In this document: positions 25,512 through 34,232 of the stretch, piece by piece
Position numbering within the stretch: the stretch's first letter is position 1
Layout: every line of letters starts with the position of its first letter
DNA from: Regnicoccus frigidus
GTDB taxonomy: Bacteria; Cyanobacteriota; Cyanobacteriia; PCC-6307; Cyanobiaceae
NCBI GenBank assembly: GCA_025194985.1
Contig: JAOANE010000021.1
Span: forward strand, 1-64,000
Direction of reading: 5' to 3'
Length of the DNA: 64,000 bases
Notes under the pieces: generated by a model
Seen by the model: the letters and a program-made list of their open reading frames with translations, nothing else
Databases searched by the model: none
Told to the model about the DNA's origin: nothing
Translations under genes and position numbers: made by a program

Positions 25512-26861
25512 ATGCCCATCGGCAAGCTGCTGATCGCCAACCGCGGCGAAATCGCCCTGCGCATCCTGCGCACTTGTCGTGAGCTCGAAATCGCCACGGT
25601 GGCCGTGTACAGCACGGTCGATCGCAACGCGTTGCATGTCCAGCTGGCCGATGAAGCGGTCTGCATCGGCGAAGCCCCAAGCAGCAAGAGCTACCTCAAC
25701 ATTCCCAACATCATCGCGGCGGCGATTTCCCGCGGCGCCGATGCCATCCATCCCGGCTACGGCTTCCTGGCTGAAAACGATCGCTTCGCCGAGATCTGCA
25801 TCGCCCACGGCCTCACCTTCGTGGGCCCGTCTGCCGAAGCGATCCGCGCCATGGGCGACAAGGCGACCGCCAAGACCACCATGCAACGGGTCGGGGTGCC
25901 GACGATCACCGGTAGTGACGGCCTGCTCAAGGATCCAGCCCATGCCGCCGCACTGGCTGAGGCCATGGGCTACCCAGTGATGATCAAGGCCACGGCCGGC
26001 GGTGGCGGCCGTGGCATGCGCCTGGTGCCAGGCCCAGACCAGCTCGACTCTTTGTTCAGGGCAGCCCAGGGCGAGGCGGAAGCAGCCTTTGGCAATCCGG
26101 GGCTCTACATCGAGAAATTCATCGACAGGCCCCGCCACATCGAGATTCAGGTGCTGGCCGACCGTCACGGCCATGTGATTCACCTCGGCGAACGCGACTG
26201 CTCGATTCAGCGCCGCCACCAGAAGTTGCTGGAAGAATCCCCCAGCCCGGCCCTGGATCCTGACCTGCGCCGCCGCATGGGTGAGGCCGCCATTGCCGCA
26301 GCCCGCAGCATCTCCTACGAGGGGGCGGGCACGGTGGAATTCCTGCTCGACCGCAGCGGCAACTTCTTCTTCATGGAGATGAACACCCGCATCCAGGTGG
26401 AGCATCCGGTCACCGAAATGGTGACGGGTGTGGACCTGATCGCCGAGCAACTGCGCATTGCCGGCGGCGAACCGCTCAGCCTGCGCCAGGAGGACATCCG
26501 GCTCTGGGGCCACGCGATCGAATGCCGCATCAACGCCGAGGATCCCCAGCACAATTTCCGGCCGGTGCCCGGGCAGATCACCGGTTGGCTCCCTCCCGGC
26601 GGACCGGGGGTCCGCGTCGACAGCCACGTCTACACCGGCTACGAAATCCCGCCCTTCTACGACTCCCTGATCGGCAAGTTGATCGTCTGGGGGCTCGACC
26701 GTGACGCGGCCCTGAAACGGATGCGGCGGGCCCTGACCGAATGCGCCATCACCGGCATCCCCACCACGGTCGAATTCCATCTCGCGCTGCTGGAGCGACC
26801 GGAGTTCCAGAGGGGCGATGTGCACACCAAATTTGTCGAGCAGGACATGCTCAACGCGTAG
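25512..26861 (+). CDS. accC: acetyl-CoA carboxylase biotin carboxylase subunit
   Basis: AccC carboxylates biotin on AccB with ATP and bicarbonate, the first half of malonyl-CoA synthesis. The 449-residue protein has the N-terminal LLIANRGEIALRILR motif, the ATP-grasp glycine loop KATAGGGGRGMRLV (about residues 159-172), metal ligands in FFFMEMNTRIQVEHPVTE and the C-terminal domain FNFRPVPGQI-like HNFRPVPGQITGW. Length and order are standard. The start ATG 25512 follows tRNA-Leu by 120 bases in the divergent direction. Confidence 0.97.
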   Translation: MPIGKLLIANRGEIALRILRTCRELEIATVAVYSTVDRNALHVQLADEAVCIGEAPSSKSYLNIPNIIAAAISRGADAIHPGYGFLAENDRFAEICIAHGLTFVGPSAEAIRAMGDKATAKTTMQRVGVPTITGSDGLLKDPAHAAALAEAMGYPVMIKATAGGGGRGMRLVPGPDQLDSLFRAAQGEAEAAFGNPGLYIEKFIDRPRHIEIQVLADRHGHVIHLGERDCSIQRRHQKLLEESPSPALDPDLRRRMGEAAIAAARSISYEGAGTVEFLLDRSGNFFFMEMNTRIQVEHPVTEMVTGVDLIAEQLRIAGGEPLSLRQEDIRLWGHAIECRINAEDPQHNFRPVPGQITGWLPPGGPGVRVDSHVYTGYEIPPFYDSLIGKLIVWGLDRDAALKRMRRALTECAITGIPTTVEFHLALLERPEFQRGDVHTKFVEQDMLNA

Positions 26862-26885
26862 GGGCAGGGTTCCACCAACCAGGCC

Positions 26886-27212
26886 TCAGGCGAGCGCCTG
26901 GGCCCGCAGGGCCAGTTGGTTGAGCACCCCTTGCTGACCCACCAGCAGCTCCCTGAACAGGCTGATCAGGCCCACCCAGATCACCGGGGTCACGTCGACG
27001 CCACCGATCGGTTGCACAATGCGACGGGTGACCGCCAACAGCGGCTCGGTGGGACCACCAATGAAGCGCATGGGGCCCGTCTCCAGGTTGATCTGGGGAT
27101 ACCAGGTGAGCACGATCCGAAACAGGAACAGCAGGGTCCAGACCGCCAGCCCCACGCCCAGCACCAGGTTCAGGACTGGTAAAACGTGCAAAAGAACGGG
27201 GGCGGCCGTCAC
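26886..27212 (-). CDS. YggT family membrane protein
   Basis: The 108-residue protein has two hydrophobic segments (LHVLPVLNLVLGVGLAVWTLLFLFRIVLTWYP, in two parts, and VTPVIWVGLISLFRELLV) around PTEPLLAVTRRIVQPIGGVD, the YggT signature. Homologues include chloroplast CCB3, needed for attaching haem c(i) to cytochrome b6, and bacterial proteins near division genes. It is convergent with accC (24 bases) and divergent from psbX. Confidence 0.88.
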   Translation of the reverse strand: MTAAPVLLHVLPVLNLVLGVGLAVWTLLFLFRIVLTWYPQINLETGPMRFIGGPTEPLLAVTRRIVQPIGGVDVTPVIWVGLISLFRELLVGQQGVLNQLALRAQALA

Positions 27213-27289
27213 GAAGCCCTAAGCATGGGAGAAAGCATCGTAGGAAGCGGATCACCCATGCCTAGGATCTTCCGAGGTGTTCCAGAACC

Positions 27290-27412
27290 ATGACTCCCTC
27301 TCTCGCCAATTTCCTCAGCAGCCTTGGTTGGGGAGCCGTGATCGTGGTGGTTCCCGTCACCCTGGCCCTGGTGCTGATCAGCCAGACCGACCAGGTCGAC
27401 CGCAAGCTCTGA
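27290..27412 (+). CDS. psbX: photosystem II protein PsbX
   Basis: A 40-residue single-span protein from ATG 27290: MTPSLANFLSSLGWGAVIVV followed by a helix rich in Val/Leu and the tail SQTDQVDRKL. Length, the N-terminal TPSLANF and the DQVDR end match PsbX, a low-molecular-weight thylakoid subunit near the QB/cytochrome b559 side of photosystem II. A Shine-Dalgarno GAGG lies about 13 bases upstream. It is monocistronic by position: 108 bases of non-coding sequence separate it from ycf66. Confidence 0.93.
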   Translation: MTPSLANFLSSLGWGAVIVVVPVTLALVLISQTDQVDRKL

Positions 27413-27520
27413 ACCCGGTTGGCCAGGGTTGCGGCGGTTGGCTGCCAGGTCACTAAGCTATGACCACGGGTTCTCTTGACTGAGAACGTGATCATGGGTT
27501 CTGACTGAGGATTTCCAGAC

Positions 27521-28477
27521 GTGGTTAATGCCAGCCTGAATTGGGCCAGCATCGTCGGCATCGTGTTGGCCGTCGGTGGGGCTTTTCTCTATTTCATGAG
27601 GAGCTTCAGGCCAGCCCTCGCCCGCGACTACGACGTCTTCTTCGCCGCCGTTGGTCTGCTCTGCGGCGGCATCCTGTTCTTTCAAGGGTGGCGCCTCGAT
27701 CCAATCCTGCAGTTCGGGCAGTTTCTGCTGGCGGGCACCACGGTTTTCTTTGCCTACGAGAGCGTGCGTCTTCGCGGTGTCACCACCGAGCAAGCGCGCC
27801 GCTCCTCCTATTTCGACGACGACGAGCCGCTGCCGGAGCGCGACCGGATGGGTGGCAGCGAGTGGGCCGGCGGTCCCGATCGCCTCGATGAGCCCCAACC
27901 CCTGCGGAGGCGCATCCGCTCCCGCGAAACCGTTCCTCCCGACGACGACGAGTTTTATAGGCCCAGCCGTTCTCCCGAGCGCACGGCTATTCCCGAGCGG
28001 GCCGCCAGCCGCCGCTCCCGCAACGACGAAGATTGGAACGCCGAGCCTGCCCCTGCTGCGGGTGGCAGACCCGATCCCTACCCCCCATCGCCCAGAGCGT
28101 CCCGCTTCAGGGACTCCGCCTCTGCGGCCAACTCCAAGCCCAGCTTTGGCGAGAGGCGCCGCGACCGTGAGGCGCCCAGCGAGATTCGGCGCGGGAGCCG
28201 TCCGGTGGCCAGCAGCGAATCCATGCCCCGCTCCAGCCGCAGAGGCCCCGGTGCTGCTCCTTCGGGCTCTGCCATGCCCGCCTCGCCAGGTGTTCCCCAG
28301 GGCACTCCGATCCGTGGTGGAGCCAGCAGAAGCGGCAGCGTCACGGACGCTGACTACAAACCGATGAGCCCGTCGTCCGCAGGACGATCCTCAGCTCCTG
28401 GCCGTTCAGCACCGCCGGTCCCAGACCCAGCAGCAGCGCGTTCCTCCCGCGACAACAGCTCCCGCTTTGACGACTGA
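27521..28477 (+). CDS. ycf66: Ycf66 family protein with long disordered tail
   Basis: From GTG 27521, the first 90 residues hold three hydrophobic stretches (WASIVGIVLAVGGAFLYFM, VFFAAVGLLCGGILFFQGW, FLLAGTTVFFAYESVRLRG) that match the Ycf66 family of cyanobacteria and some chloroplasts, function unknown. The remaining 220 residues are Arg/Ser/Pro-rich and disordered, with acidic FDDDEPLP and DDDEFYRPS patches. This tail is far longer than in the plastid versions. Upstream sequence contains two GGGTTCT...TGACTGAG elements 30 bases apart. Confidence 0.82.
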   Translation: MVNASLNWASIVGIVLAVGGAFLYFMRSFRPALARDYDVFFAAVGLLCGGILFFQGWRLDPILQFGQFLLAGTTVFFAYESVRLRGVTTEQARRSSYFDDDEPLPERDRMGGSEWAGGPDRLDEPQPLRRRIRSRETVPPDDDEFYRPSRSPERTAIPERAASRRSRNDEDWNAEPAPAAGGRPDPYPPSPRASRFRDSASAANSKPSFGERRRDREAPSEIRRGSRPVASSESMPRSSRRGPGAAPSGSAMPASPGVPQGTPIRGGASRSGSVTDADYKPMSPSSAGRSSAPGRSAPPVPDPAAARSSRDNSSRFDD

Positions 28478-28498
28478 GCCGGATCCGATGAAGAGTTC

Positions 28499-28708
28499 CT
28501 AGGGCACCAATCCGGCCCAGTGCAGGAAAGTGTCGTGACTAAGGGTCTCGATCAGCAGCACTGAGGCGAAGCCGAGCATGGCGAAGCGGCCATTGACCCG
28601 CTCGGCGTAGGCACTCCAGCCGAAGGCCGGCACCTCGTGGGTCGTGGCACTCGAGGCGTTGGTCTGGCTGCTGGGGCTGGTCTTGCTGCTTGGACTCGGG
28701 GGCATCAT
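28499..28708 (-). CDS. high light-inducible protein (Hli/Ohp type)
   Basis: Residues 36-48, ERVNGRFAMLGFA, give the chlorophyll-binding ExxNxRxAMxGF motif of the light-harvesting superfamily, in a single membrane helix. A Ser/Thr-rich N-tail of 25 residues precedes it. Hli proteins bind chlorophyll and carotenoid and protect photosystem assembly under excess light. It starts only 3 bases after the stop of the ABC exporter gene, so the two are probably cotranscribed. Confidence 0.92.
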   Translation of the reverse strand: MMPPSPSSKTSPSSQTNASSATTHEVPAFGWSAYAERVNGRFAMLGFASVLLIETLSHDTFLHWAGLVP

Positions 28709-28711
28709 GGT

Positions 28712-30697
28712 TTAGGCGTTGGTGAAGTCATAGTCGGCAGCAGGGATCTGCCGCCAGCCACCGTTGCCATCGAGCTCGAGAACGGTGTCGTGGAAGGCAG
28801 CGAGTGTGGGGCGGTGACCCACACTTACAAAGGCGATCTCCCGCTCGGTGAGCAAGGAGTAGAGGTGCTTTTCGGTGGTGACATCCAGTGCGCTGGTGGC
28901 CTCGTCGAGCACCACGAAGCGCGGTGAATTGAGCAACAGGCGGGCGAAAGCCAACCGCTGCTGCTCACCCAGCGAGAGGATGCGCTGCCAATCCTGGTTG
29001 ATGTCGAGATCGGGATAGCGCCGCACCAGGTCGGGCAGGCAGACCTCCTCGAGCACACTGCGGAGGTGGGAATCACTGAAACGCCCAGGATCCTGTGGGT
29101 AGCAGAGCTGTTCGCGCAGGCTGCCGAGGATGAGATAGGGCTTCTGGGGGATGAACAACAGTTCGGCGATCGGCGGCCGACGAATCTCGCCGGCTGCTGC
29201 GGGCCAGAGTCCACTGATCAGGCGCAGGAAGGACGTTTTCCCGCAGCCGCTGGGGCCTACCACCAACAGGCGCTGATGGGCCGCCACCTCCAAGCTGATG
29301 TCGTGGATCAAGCAGCGATTGCTGCGCGGCGGCACCAGATCAGCATGGATCACTTCGATGGTCGGATTGTCATCGACGGCCACGCCGGCGGCATCGCCGC
29401 TTCCGGTTTGGGCCTGTGCATTGATTTCATCCACCGTGACCTGGAAACCCTCCAGGCGGCTGATGCTGGCGGAGAAGGCCGCGAGGCGATCGATGTTGTT
29501 GACGATATAGCTGACAGAGAAGAGCACCTGGCTGAAGGCAATGCTGGCCTGGCCGAACACGCCGAAATCAACCTCCCGAGCGAAATAGATCGGAGCGATC
29601 ACCAGCCATGGCAAAAAGCGGGAGAAGTAGTCGTAGGAACGCTGGATCACCTGGATCATCGCTTCCCAGATGATCAGGCGGTCGTAGTTGACGATCGCCC
29701 CATTGAGCCGGCGGCCAGCCTCGCTGCCTTCCTGTTGCTCGCCCCGGTAAAAGGCGATCGACTCGGCGTTGTTACGGATGTGAACCAGTCCGTAGCGGAA
29801 ATCAGCCTCCAGCTTGAGTTGCTTGTAGTTCAGCGACACCAGTTTGCGACTGGCGAAAACAATCAAGGTGGTGCCGACCACCGAGTAAACGAGCAGAAGG
29901 AGCGCCAGATTTCGGCTGATGCTCCAGAGCACGATCACAAAGCTCACAAAGGTGAGCAACGCGGCAATGATCTCCACCGTCACGCTCAAGCTGGTGCCGG
30001 TGAAGCTGGCGACGTCCTGGGAAATTCGCTGGTCTGGGTTGTCGATTTCCTCGTGGGATTCGTCGTTTGGATTGAGGATGTAATAGGCGCGGTTGGTGAG
30101 ATAGCGGCCCAACAACCGGCTACTCAGCCATTCCCTCCAGAGCAGGCCCAGTTTGGGGATTAGATAACTCTGAATCGCCCGGATCGGCAAGGCCAGCAGC
30201 AGGCAGAAGGCATAGATCGCCACGATCTTCCAGAAACCTTCGCTGTCGTAAGCCACCAAGGCGTTATCGACATTGCGGGCAATGAAGCTGATCCCCACGT
30301 TGATGCCATTGATCACCAGGATCAGCAGGGCGATCACCCCCATCAACAGCCAGGGCAGCCAGCGCCCCTGGCGCAGCTTCGCCCGTTGGCTGCCAAACGC
30401 CAGCAGACCGGCGCCAAACAGCACCATGATCACCGCTCCGATCGGCCCCGACCAGATCGTGGCGATCCGTTCAGGAACGCCCGGCAAGAAGCGGTCGCGC
30501 AGACCCGGAATCAGGCTGCCGCTGGCCGCCACCACACCGGTGAGCAGCAGCAGGGTGACGCCCACCACAACGGTCAGCAGCGCCAGCACCAGCAGCAAAA
30601 ACTGCCACGAACTGCTCTCCTCCAAGGGGAGGAAGTAAGGCTGGGCCAGGCGCTGCAGCTTGCCGAGCTGGTCGCGCAGTCCCCTCAGAACACCCAT
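28712..30697 (-). CDS. ABC transporter, SbmA/BacA-like permease fused to ATPase
   Basis: The 661-residue half-transporter has about six membrane helices in residues 30-330 with the family loop NPDQRISQDVASFTG, then an ABC domain with Walker A VGPSGCGKTSFLR (about residue 480), LSLGEQQRLAFARLLL and VVLDEATSALD. This is the ABC_membrane_2 family (YddA, BacA-fused, peroxisomal ABCD), which moves peptides, cobalamin or acyl-CoA. Cyanobacterial substrates are unknown. It probably forms a homodimer. It lies directly upstream of the hli gene in one unit. Confidence 0.88.
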   Translation of the reverse strand: MGVLRGLRDQLGKLQRLAQPYFLPLEESSSWQFLLLVLALLTVVVGVTLLLLTGVVAASGSLIPGLRDRFLPGVPERIATIWSGPIGAVIMVLFGAGLLAFGSQRAKLRQGRWLPWLLMGVIALLILVINGINVGISFIARNVDNALVAYDSEGFWKIVAIYAFCLLLALPIRAIQSYLIPKLGLLWREWLSSRLLGRYLTNRAYYILNPNDESHEEIDNPDQRISQDVASFTGTSLSVTVEIIAALLTFVSFVIVLWSISRNLALLLLVYSVVGTTLIVFASRKLVSLNYKQLKLEADFRYGLVHIRNNAESIAFYRGEQQEGSEAGRRLNGAIVNYDRLIIWEAMIQVIQRSYDYFSRFLPWLVIAPIYFAREVDFGVFGQASIAFSQVLFSVSYIVNNIDRLAAFSASISRLEGFQVTVDEINAQAQTGSGDAAGVAVDDNPTIEVIHADLVPPRSNRCLIHDISLEVAAHQRLLVVGPSGCGKTSFLRLISGLWPAAAGEIRRPPIAELLFIPQKPYLILGSLREQLCYPQDPGRFSDSHLRSVLEEVCLPDLVRRYPDLDINQDWQRILSLGEQQRLAFARLLLNSPRFVVLDEATSALDVTTEKHLYSLLTEREIAFVSVGHRPTLAAFHDTVLELDGNGGWRQIPAADYDFTNA

Positions 30698-30755
30698 GAA
30701 CCGATCCGTCTGACGCCATTGTCGCCGCTGGCGAGCCAGGCGGCGAGCGCAGGAC

Positions 30756-31130
30756 TCAACCGGGCGGCCAGCTCAGGGGGCGGCCACCGATCACGTGCAC
30801 ATGCAGGTGGAACACGGTCTGGCCGGCCTCGGCGCCGGAATTGATCACGGTGCGCCAGCCGATCAGATCCTCCTGGCGGGCCACCTTGGCGGCGACCAGC
30901 AGCAGGTGGCCGAGCAGGGCCTCGTCGGCCTCCGCCGCGTCGGCCAGATTCACCAGCGCTTGGCGTGGGATCACCAGTACATGAACCGGGGCCTGGGGGT
31001 TCACATCCCGGAAGGCCAGGCAGCGATCGTCGGCATAGACCTGATCGCACGGAATCTCCCCGCGCAGGATGCGTCCAAAAATCGTGCTGTTTACGGCCTG
31101 ATCAGAGGGAGCCGGGTCAGGGAAAGCCAT
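30756..31130 (-). CDS. HIT family nucleotide-binding protein
   Basis: The start chosen is ATG 31130 (MAFPDPAPSDQAVNSTIFGR); a longer frame reaches 31205 without better signals. The 124-residue protein ends with the histidine triad HLHVHVIGGR, plus DVNPQAPVHVLVIPR in the middle, as in Hint-type purine nucleoside phosphoramidases. It is divergent from comM, with 65 bases between starts. Confidence 0.92.
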   Translation of the reverse strand: MAFPDPAPSDQAVNSTIFGRILRGEIPCDQVYADDRCLAFRDVNPQAPVHVLVIPRQALVNLADAAEADEALLGHLLLVAAKVARQEDLIGWRTVINSGAEAGQTVFHLHVHVIGGRPLSWPPG

Positions 31131-31195
31131 GGCGCCGGTCTGGCGGGAGATGGGACAGGGGGGGAACCGGTGAAGGCCCCCTGGCTGTTGGCTCG

Positions 31196-32752
31196 ATGTT
31201 GGCACGCTGCAGCAGCGCCTCCCTGCGCGGATTGGAAGCCGCCGAGGTGACCGTGGAAGTGGACATCGCCCCAGGTCTGCCGGGGCTTCAGGTGGTGGGG
31301 CTGGCCGATACCCCCGGCCGGGAATGCCGCGAGCGGGTCAGGGCCGCCTTGCGCAACAGCGGCTTCCGGGTGCCCCTGACCCGGGTGATCGTCAGCCTGG
31401 CGCCAGCGGAGCTGCGCAAGGAAGGGCCGGCCTTCGACCTGCCGATCGCGCTCGGCCTGCTGCTGGCCAGTGGCCAGCTGGCGCCGGAGCGCCTCGATGG
31501 GGTCTGGAGTGCCGGCGAACTGGGCCTTGACGGCAGCCTGCGGCCGGTGCGCGGGGTGATCGCCCTGGCCCTGGCGGCACGGCGCAGCGGCGCCCGGGCC
31601 CTTGTGGTGCCCGCTGCCAATGGGTCCGAAGCGCTGCTGGTCGAGGGTCTGACGGTCTGGCCGGCCGAGCGGCTTGATCAGGTGGAGGCGTTGCTGGCGG
31701 ACCCGCGCCAGGCCAGTTGTTGCCCGTCGCCGCCAGCCATCAAGGCTCTGCCGCCGCCTGAGCTCGCCGATGTCAGGGGGCAGGAGCACGGACGCCGGGC
31801 CCTGGAAATCGCGGCGGCAGGGAACCACCACCTGCTGCTGGTGGGCCCGCCCGGAAGCGGCAAGACGATGCTGGCAAGGCGTCTTGCTGGCCTGCTGCCA
31901 CCCCTTCCGCGCGCGGAAGCCCTGGAGCTGACCCAGGTGTATTCGGTGGGGGGGCTGCTGCGGCCCCACACGGCCCTGGTGGCGCAACGGCCGTTCCGCT
32001 CGCCCCACCACAGCTGCACGGGAGCAGCCCTGATCGGCGGCGGGTCGATTCCCCGGCCCGGTGAACTGTCACTGGCGCACCACGGCGTGCTGTTCCTCGA
32101 TGAACTCACGGAATTTCGCCGGGAGGTGCTTGACCAGCTGCGCCAGCCCCTGGAGGAGGGCGAGGTGTGGATCAGCCGCAGCCGCGAGCGCAGCCGTTTC
32201 CCCTGCCGTGTGGCCCTTGTGGCCGCCACCAATCCCTGCCCCTGCGGCTGGTTCGGCGACCCGCAGCGGGCCTGCCGTTGCGGCGAAGCCCTCAGGCAGC
32301 GTTACTGGTCAAGGCTGTCTGGGCCCCTGCTCGATCGGATCGACCTGCAGGTGGTGATGCGACGCCTGGAAGCAGACGACCTGCTGGGTCCCGCCAGCCT
32401 AAGTCCAACCGCCCCGACAACCGCCCCGATCAGCAGGCCAGGAACCGCCACGGTGGCGCTCCTGGTGGCCGAGGCCCGGCAGCGGATGGTGGAGCGCAAC
32501 CCCGGCGGCTGCGCCAACAGCGCCCTAAGCAGTGCCGACCTGCAACAGCACAGCCGGATCTCCACCGAGGGAATGGAGCTCTGGCGCCAAGCGATCAGGC
32601 AGCGGCGGCTCAGCGCCCGGGCCGCCGAGCGGCTGCTGCGAGTCGCGCGCACGATTGCTGATCTGGACAACGCTGAGGCCGTGGATCCAGCCCATTTGGC
32701 CGAAGCCCTCACCTACCGCTCGTTTGACCAGTGGCAAGCGAGCGACCCATGA
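31196..32752 (+). CDS. comM: YifB/ComM-type Mg-chelatase-like AAA ATPase
   Basis: ATG 31196 gives 518 residues. The N-terminal Lon-protease-like fold (VEVDIAPGLPGLQVVGLAD) is followed by an AAA module with Walker A VGPPGSGKTMLARR (about 218), sensor region FLDELTEFRREVLDQLRQPLEEG and zinc-like Cys cluster CPCGWFGDPQRACRC. ComM helicase drives branch migration when transforming DNA is integrated, so natural competence is possible. A longer open frame upstream is not supported because it crosses the HIT gene. Confidence 0.92.
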   Translation: MLARCSSASLRGLEAAEVTVEVDIAPGLPGLQVVGLADTPGRECRERVRAALRNSGFRVPLTRVIVSLAPAELRKEGPAFDLPIALGLLLASGQLAPERLDGVWSAGELGLDGSLRPVRGVIALALAARRSGARALVVPAANGSEALLVEGLTVWPAERLDQVEALLADPRQASCCPSPPAIKALPPPELADVRGQEHGRRALEIAAAGNHHLLLVGPPGSGKTMLARRLAGLLPPLPRAEALELTQVYSVGGLLRPHTALVAQRPFRSPHHSCTGAALIGGGSIPRPGELSLAHHGVLFLDELTEFRREVLDQLRQPLEEGEVWISRSRERSRFPCRVALVAATNPCPCGWFGDPQRACRCGEALRQRYWSRLSGPLLDRIDLQVVMRRLEADDLLGPASLSPTAPTTAPISRPGTATVALLVAEARQRMVERNPGGCANSALSSADLQQHSRISTEGMELWRQAIRQRRLSARAAERLLRVARTIADLDNAEAVDPAHLAEALTYRSFDQWQASDP

Positions 32753-32982
32753 CAGACGGATTTTGGAAGCCAATCTGATCCAAGCCAAACAGCACCTGTC
32801 CCTGGGACGAAGCGCAGCGAGCGTGGGTCACAGCCTCGCCAATCCAGCGCATGAAGCGATTAAAAACAGCCATCAAAAGCGAGCCTCAAGAGGTTCTCCC
32901 AGTCTCGGTAGAACGTCTGAGGAGGCGTACCAGGTTTGTACCTGATCTGTTCTTGATCAGTGCCCCGAGCCACCGGCAAGGC

Positions 32983-33153
32983 TCAGCGACGACGACGGCG
33001 CTGCTGGGCCTTGCGCTTGTACTTCTCAACGGGGGTCTCGTGATGGCGCAGGCGCTTGAGGTCGGCAAAGATGCCCGCCTTGGACACCTGACGCTTGAAG
33101 CGGCGCAGGGCCGATTCAATTCCTTCGTTTTCGCCGACGGTGACCTGGGTCAT
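32983..33153 (-). CDS. rpsU: 30S ribosomal protein S21
   Basis: A 56-residue basic protein: MTQVTVGENEGIESALRRFK at the start and KYKRKAQQRRRRR at the end, the standard S21 layout. S21 sits near the 3' end of 16S rRNA and helps initiation on mRNA. The stop is TGA at 32983. The 230 bases downstream, up to the comM stop on the opposite strand, contain no gene; a perfect CTGATC-N7-GATCAG palindrome lies at 32942-32960 without a T run. Confidence 0.96.
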   Translation of the reverse strand: MTQVTVGENEGIESALRRFKRQVSKAGIFADLKRLRHHETPVEKYKRKAQQRRRRR

Positions 33154-33213
33154 GAACCACGCAGAGGGGCTTGAGATTGGTCAATGTAGCAACCACCGCC
33201 GCCTGACCCTGAT

Positions 33214-33963
33214 TCAGGGAGCTGCCGGGGCCACCGGAGCTCCTACTGGGAGTGTCGATGGCACAGCTGGGGATGGCACGGTTGAAGGTGGAACTGCCGG
33301 GGGAGTCGTCAGAGCTTTGCTTCCATCTGGCCCTGCAGCGGCCCCGGGAGCTAACTCTGTGGTGGGCGGAACTTCGGTCTCAGTCTGGACATTCTCATCG
33401 CCTGGCCAGGTCTCGCGGTAGAGGTAAAGGTGGCCGAGGGCGCGATTGCCGAAGTGGCGCCGCATCAGCTTCCAGCCCGGCTCAGGGTTGAACAGCAGAA
33501 AACCTGGAGCCTGGCCATTGGTGCGGGCGACGATCATGTTGGGCCCTGGATTGTTCCGGGTCGGGGACGCCAGCAACACGTTGTCGTCACCGCTGCGCAC
33601 CACGCTGATCCGGTACACCGTGCCGAGATCAGTCTCGCCGATGCGCAGTGAATAGCCGTTGGCATCGAGATAGCGGCTGCAGATGCCGCTGAAATCGAAG
33701 CTTCCCAGCAGCGGCTCCACTCTGGCCGGACTGTCCCCAGAACTGGCGAAGCAGGGGCGCCGGTCGTTGATCTGCTCATAGATGTTGAGCTGGGAGCGGC
33801 TGCCATCGCCAATCGGTGCCGCCACCAGGACGAAGCGCTCCTGCTCGACGTCGCGGGCAGCAAACAGGGCCTGGGCGCGGCTCGCCATCGGAGTGGCCAT
33901 GGGGAAAGCCGAGGCCAACAAGGCCAGGCCTGCGAGACGGAGCGTGATGTGGGCCAATCGCAT
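33214..33963 (-). CDS. DUF3747 domain exported protein
   Basis: From ATG 33963 a signal peptide (MRLAHITLRLAGLALLASAF) precedes a domain containing FVLVAAPIGDGSRSQLNIYEQ, RPCFASSGD and SGICSRYLDANGYSLRIG, the features of DUF3747, a cyanobacterial exported family of unknown role. After residue 185 the chain is a low-complexity Pro/Thr/Ala tail, which may span the peptidoglycan. It is transcribed divergently from nothing close; the small membrane gene upstream reads the same way. Confidence 0.8.
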   Translation of the reverse strand: MRLAHITLRLAGLALLASAFPMATPMASRAQALFAARDVEQERFVLVAAPIGDGSRSQLNIYEQINDRRPCFASSGDSPARVEPLLGSFDFSGICSRYLDANGYSLRIGETDLGTVYRISVVRSGDDNVLLASPTRNNPGPNMIVARTNGQAPGFLLFNPEPGWKLMRRHFGNRALGHLYLYRETWPGDENVQTETEVPPTTELAPGAAAGPDGSKALTTPPAVPPSTVPSPAVPSTLPVGAPVAPAAP

Positions 33964-34033
33964 CGAGGCGCAGAGCAGCAAGGAGGGCCCGATCGTAGAA
34001 GTGCGCTCAGGAGCCGCCAGGGGGCCTGGACGA

Positions 34034-34222
34034 TTAATTAAGACGAATTGCGACCAGCAGGCTGATCACCGTGCCAGGCAGAGCCGCACCAAGGATCAGC
34101 CGGGTTGTGGTGACGCCCAGGTCAGGATCGCCGTAAGAGAGCTCGAACACAGACCCGGTGGCCGCGATCCCGAGCAGGCAGGCCAGGGCCAGAAAAACTC
34201 CGGCAAGGGGTTTCATCGACAT
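34034..34222 (-). CDS. small two-span membrane protein
   Basis: Sixty-two residues from ATG 34222 (or 60 from ATG 34216, MKPLAGVFLALACLLGIAAT): two membrane helices, the second LILGAALPGTVISLLVAIRL, joined by SVFELSYGDPDLGVTTTR. The frame starts right where def ends, 11 bases beyond its stop, so it is probably translated from the def transcript. No family is recognised. Confidence 0.55.
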   Translation of the reverse strand: MSMKPLAGVFLALACLLGIAATGSVFELSYGDPDLGVTTTRLILGAALPGTVISLLVAIRLN

Positions 34223-34232
34223 CGCAGCAGTC

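Noticed and set aside
30965..31195. Upstream extension of comM
   Set aside because: Runs antisense through the HIT gene; family members begin at the MLARCSSASL-type N-terminus.
32942..32960. Palindrome CTGATC-N7-GATCAG after rpsU as a terminator
   Set aside because: No T run on either strand; left unassigned.
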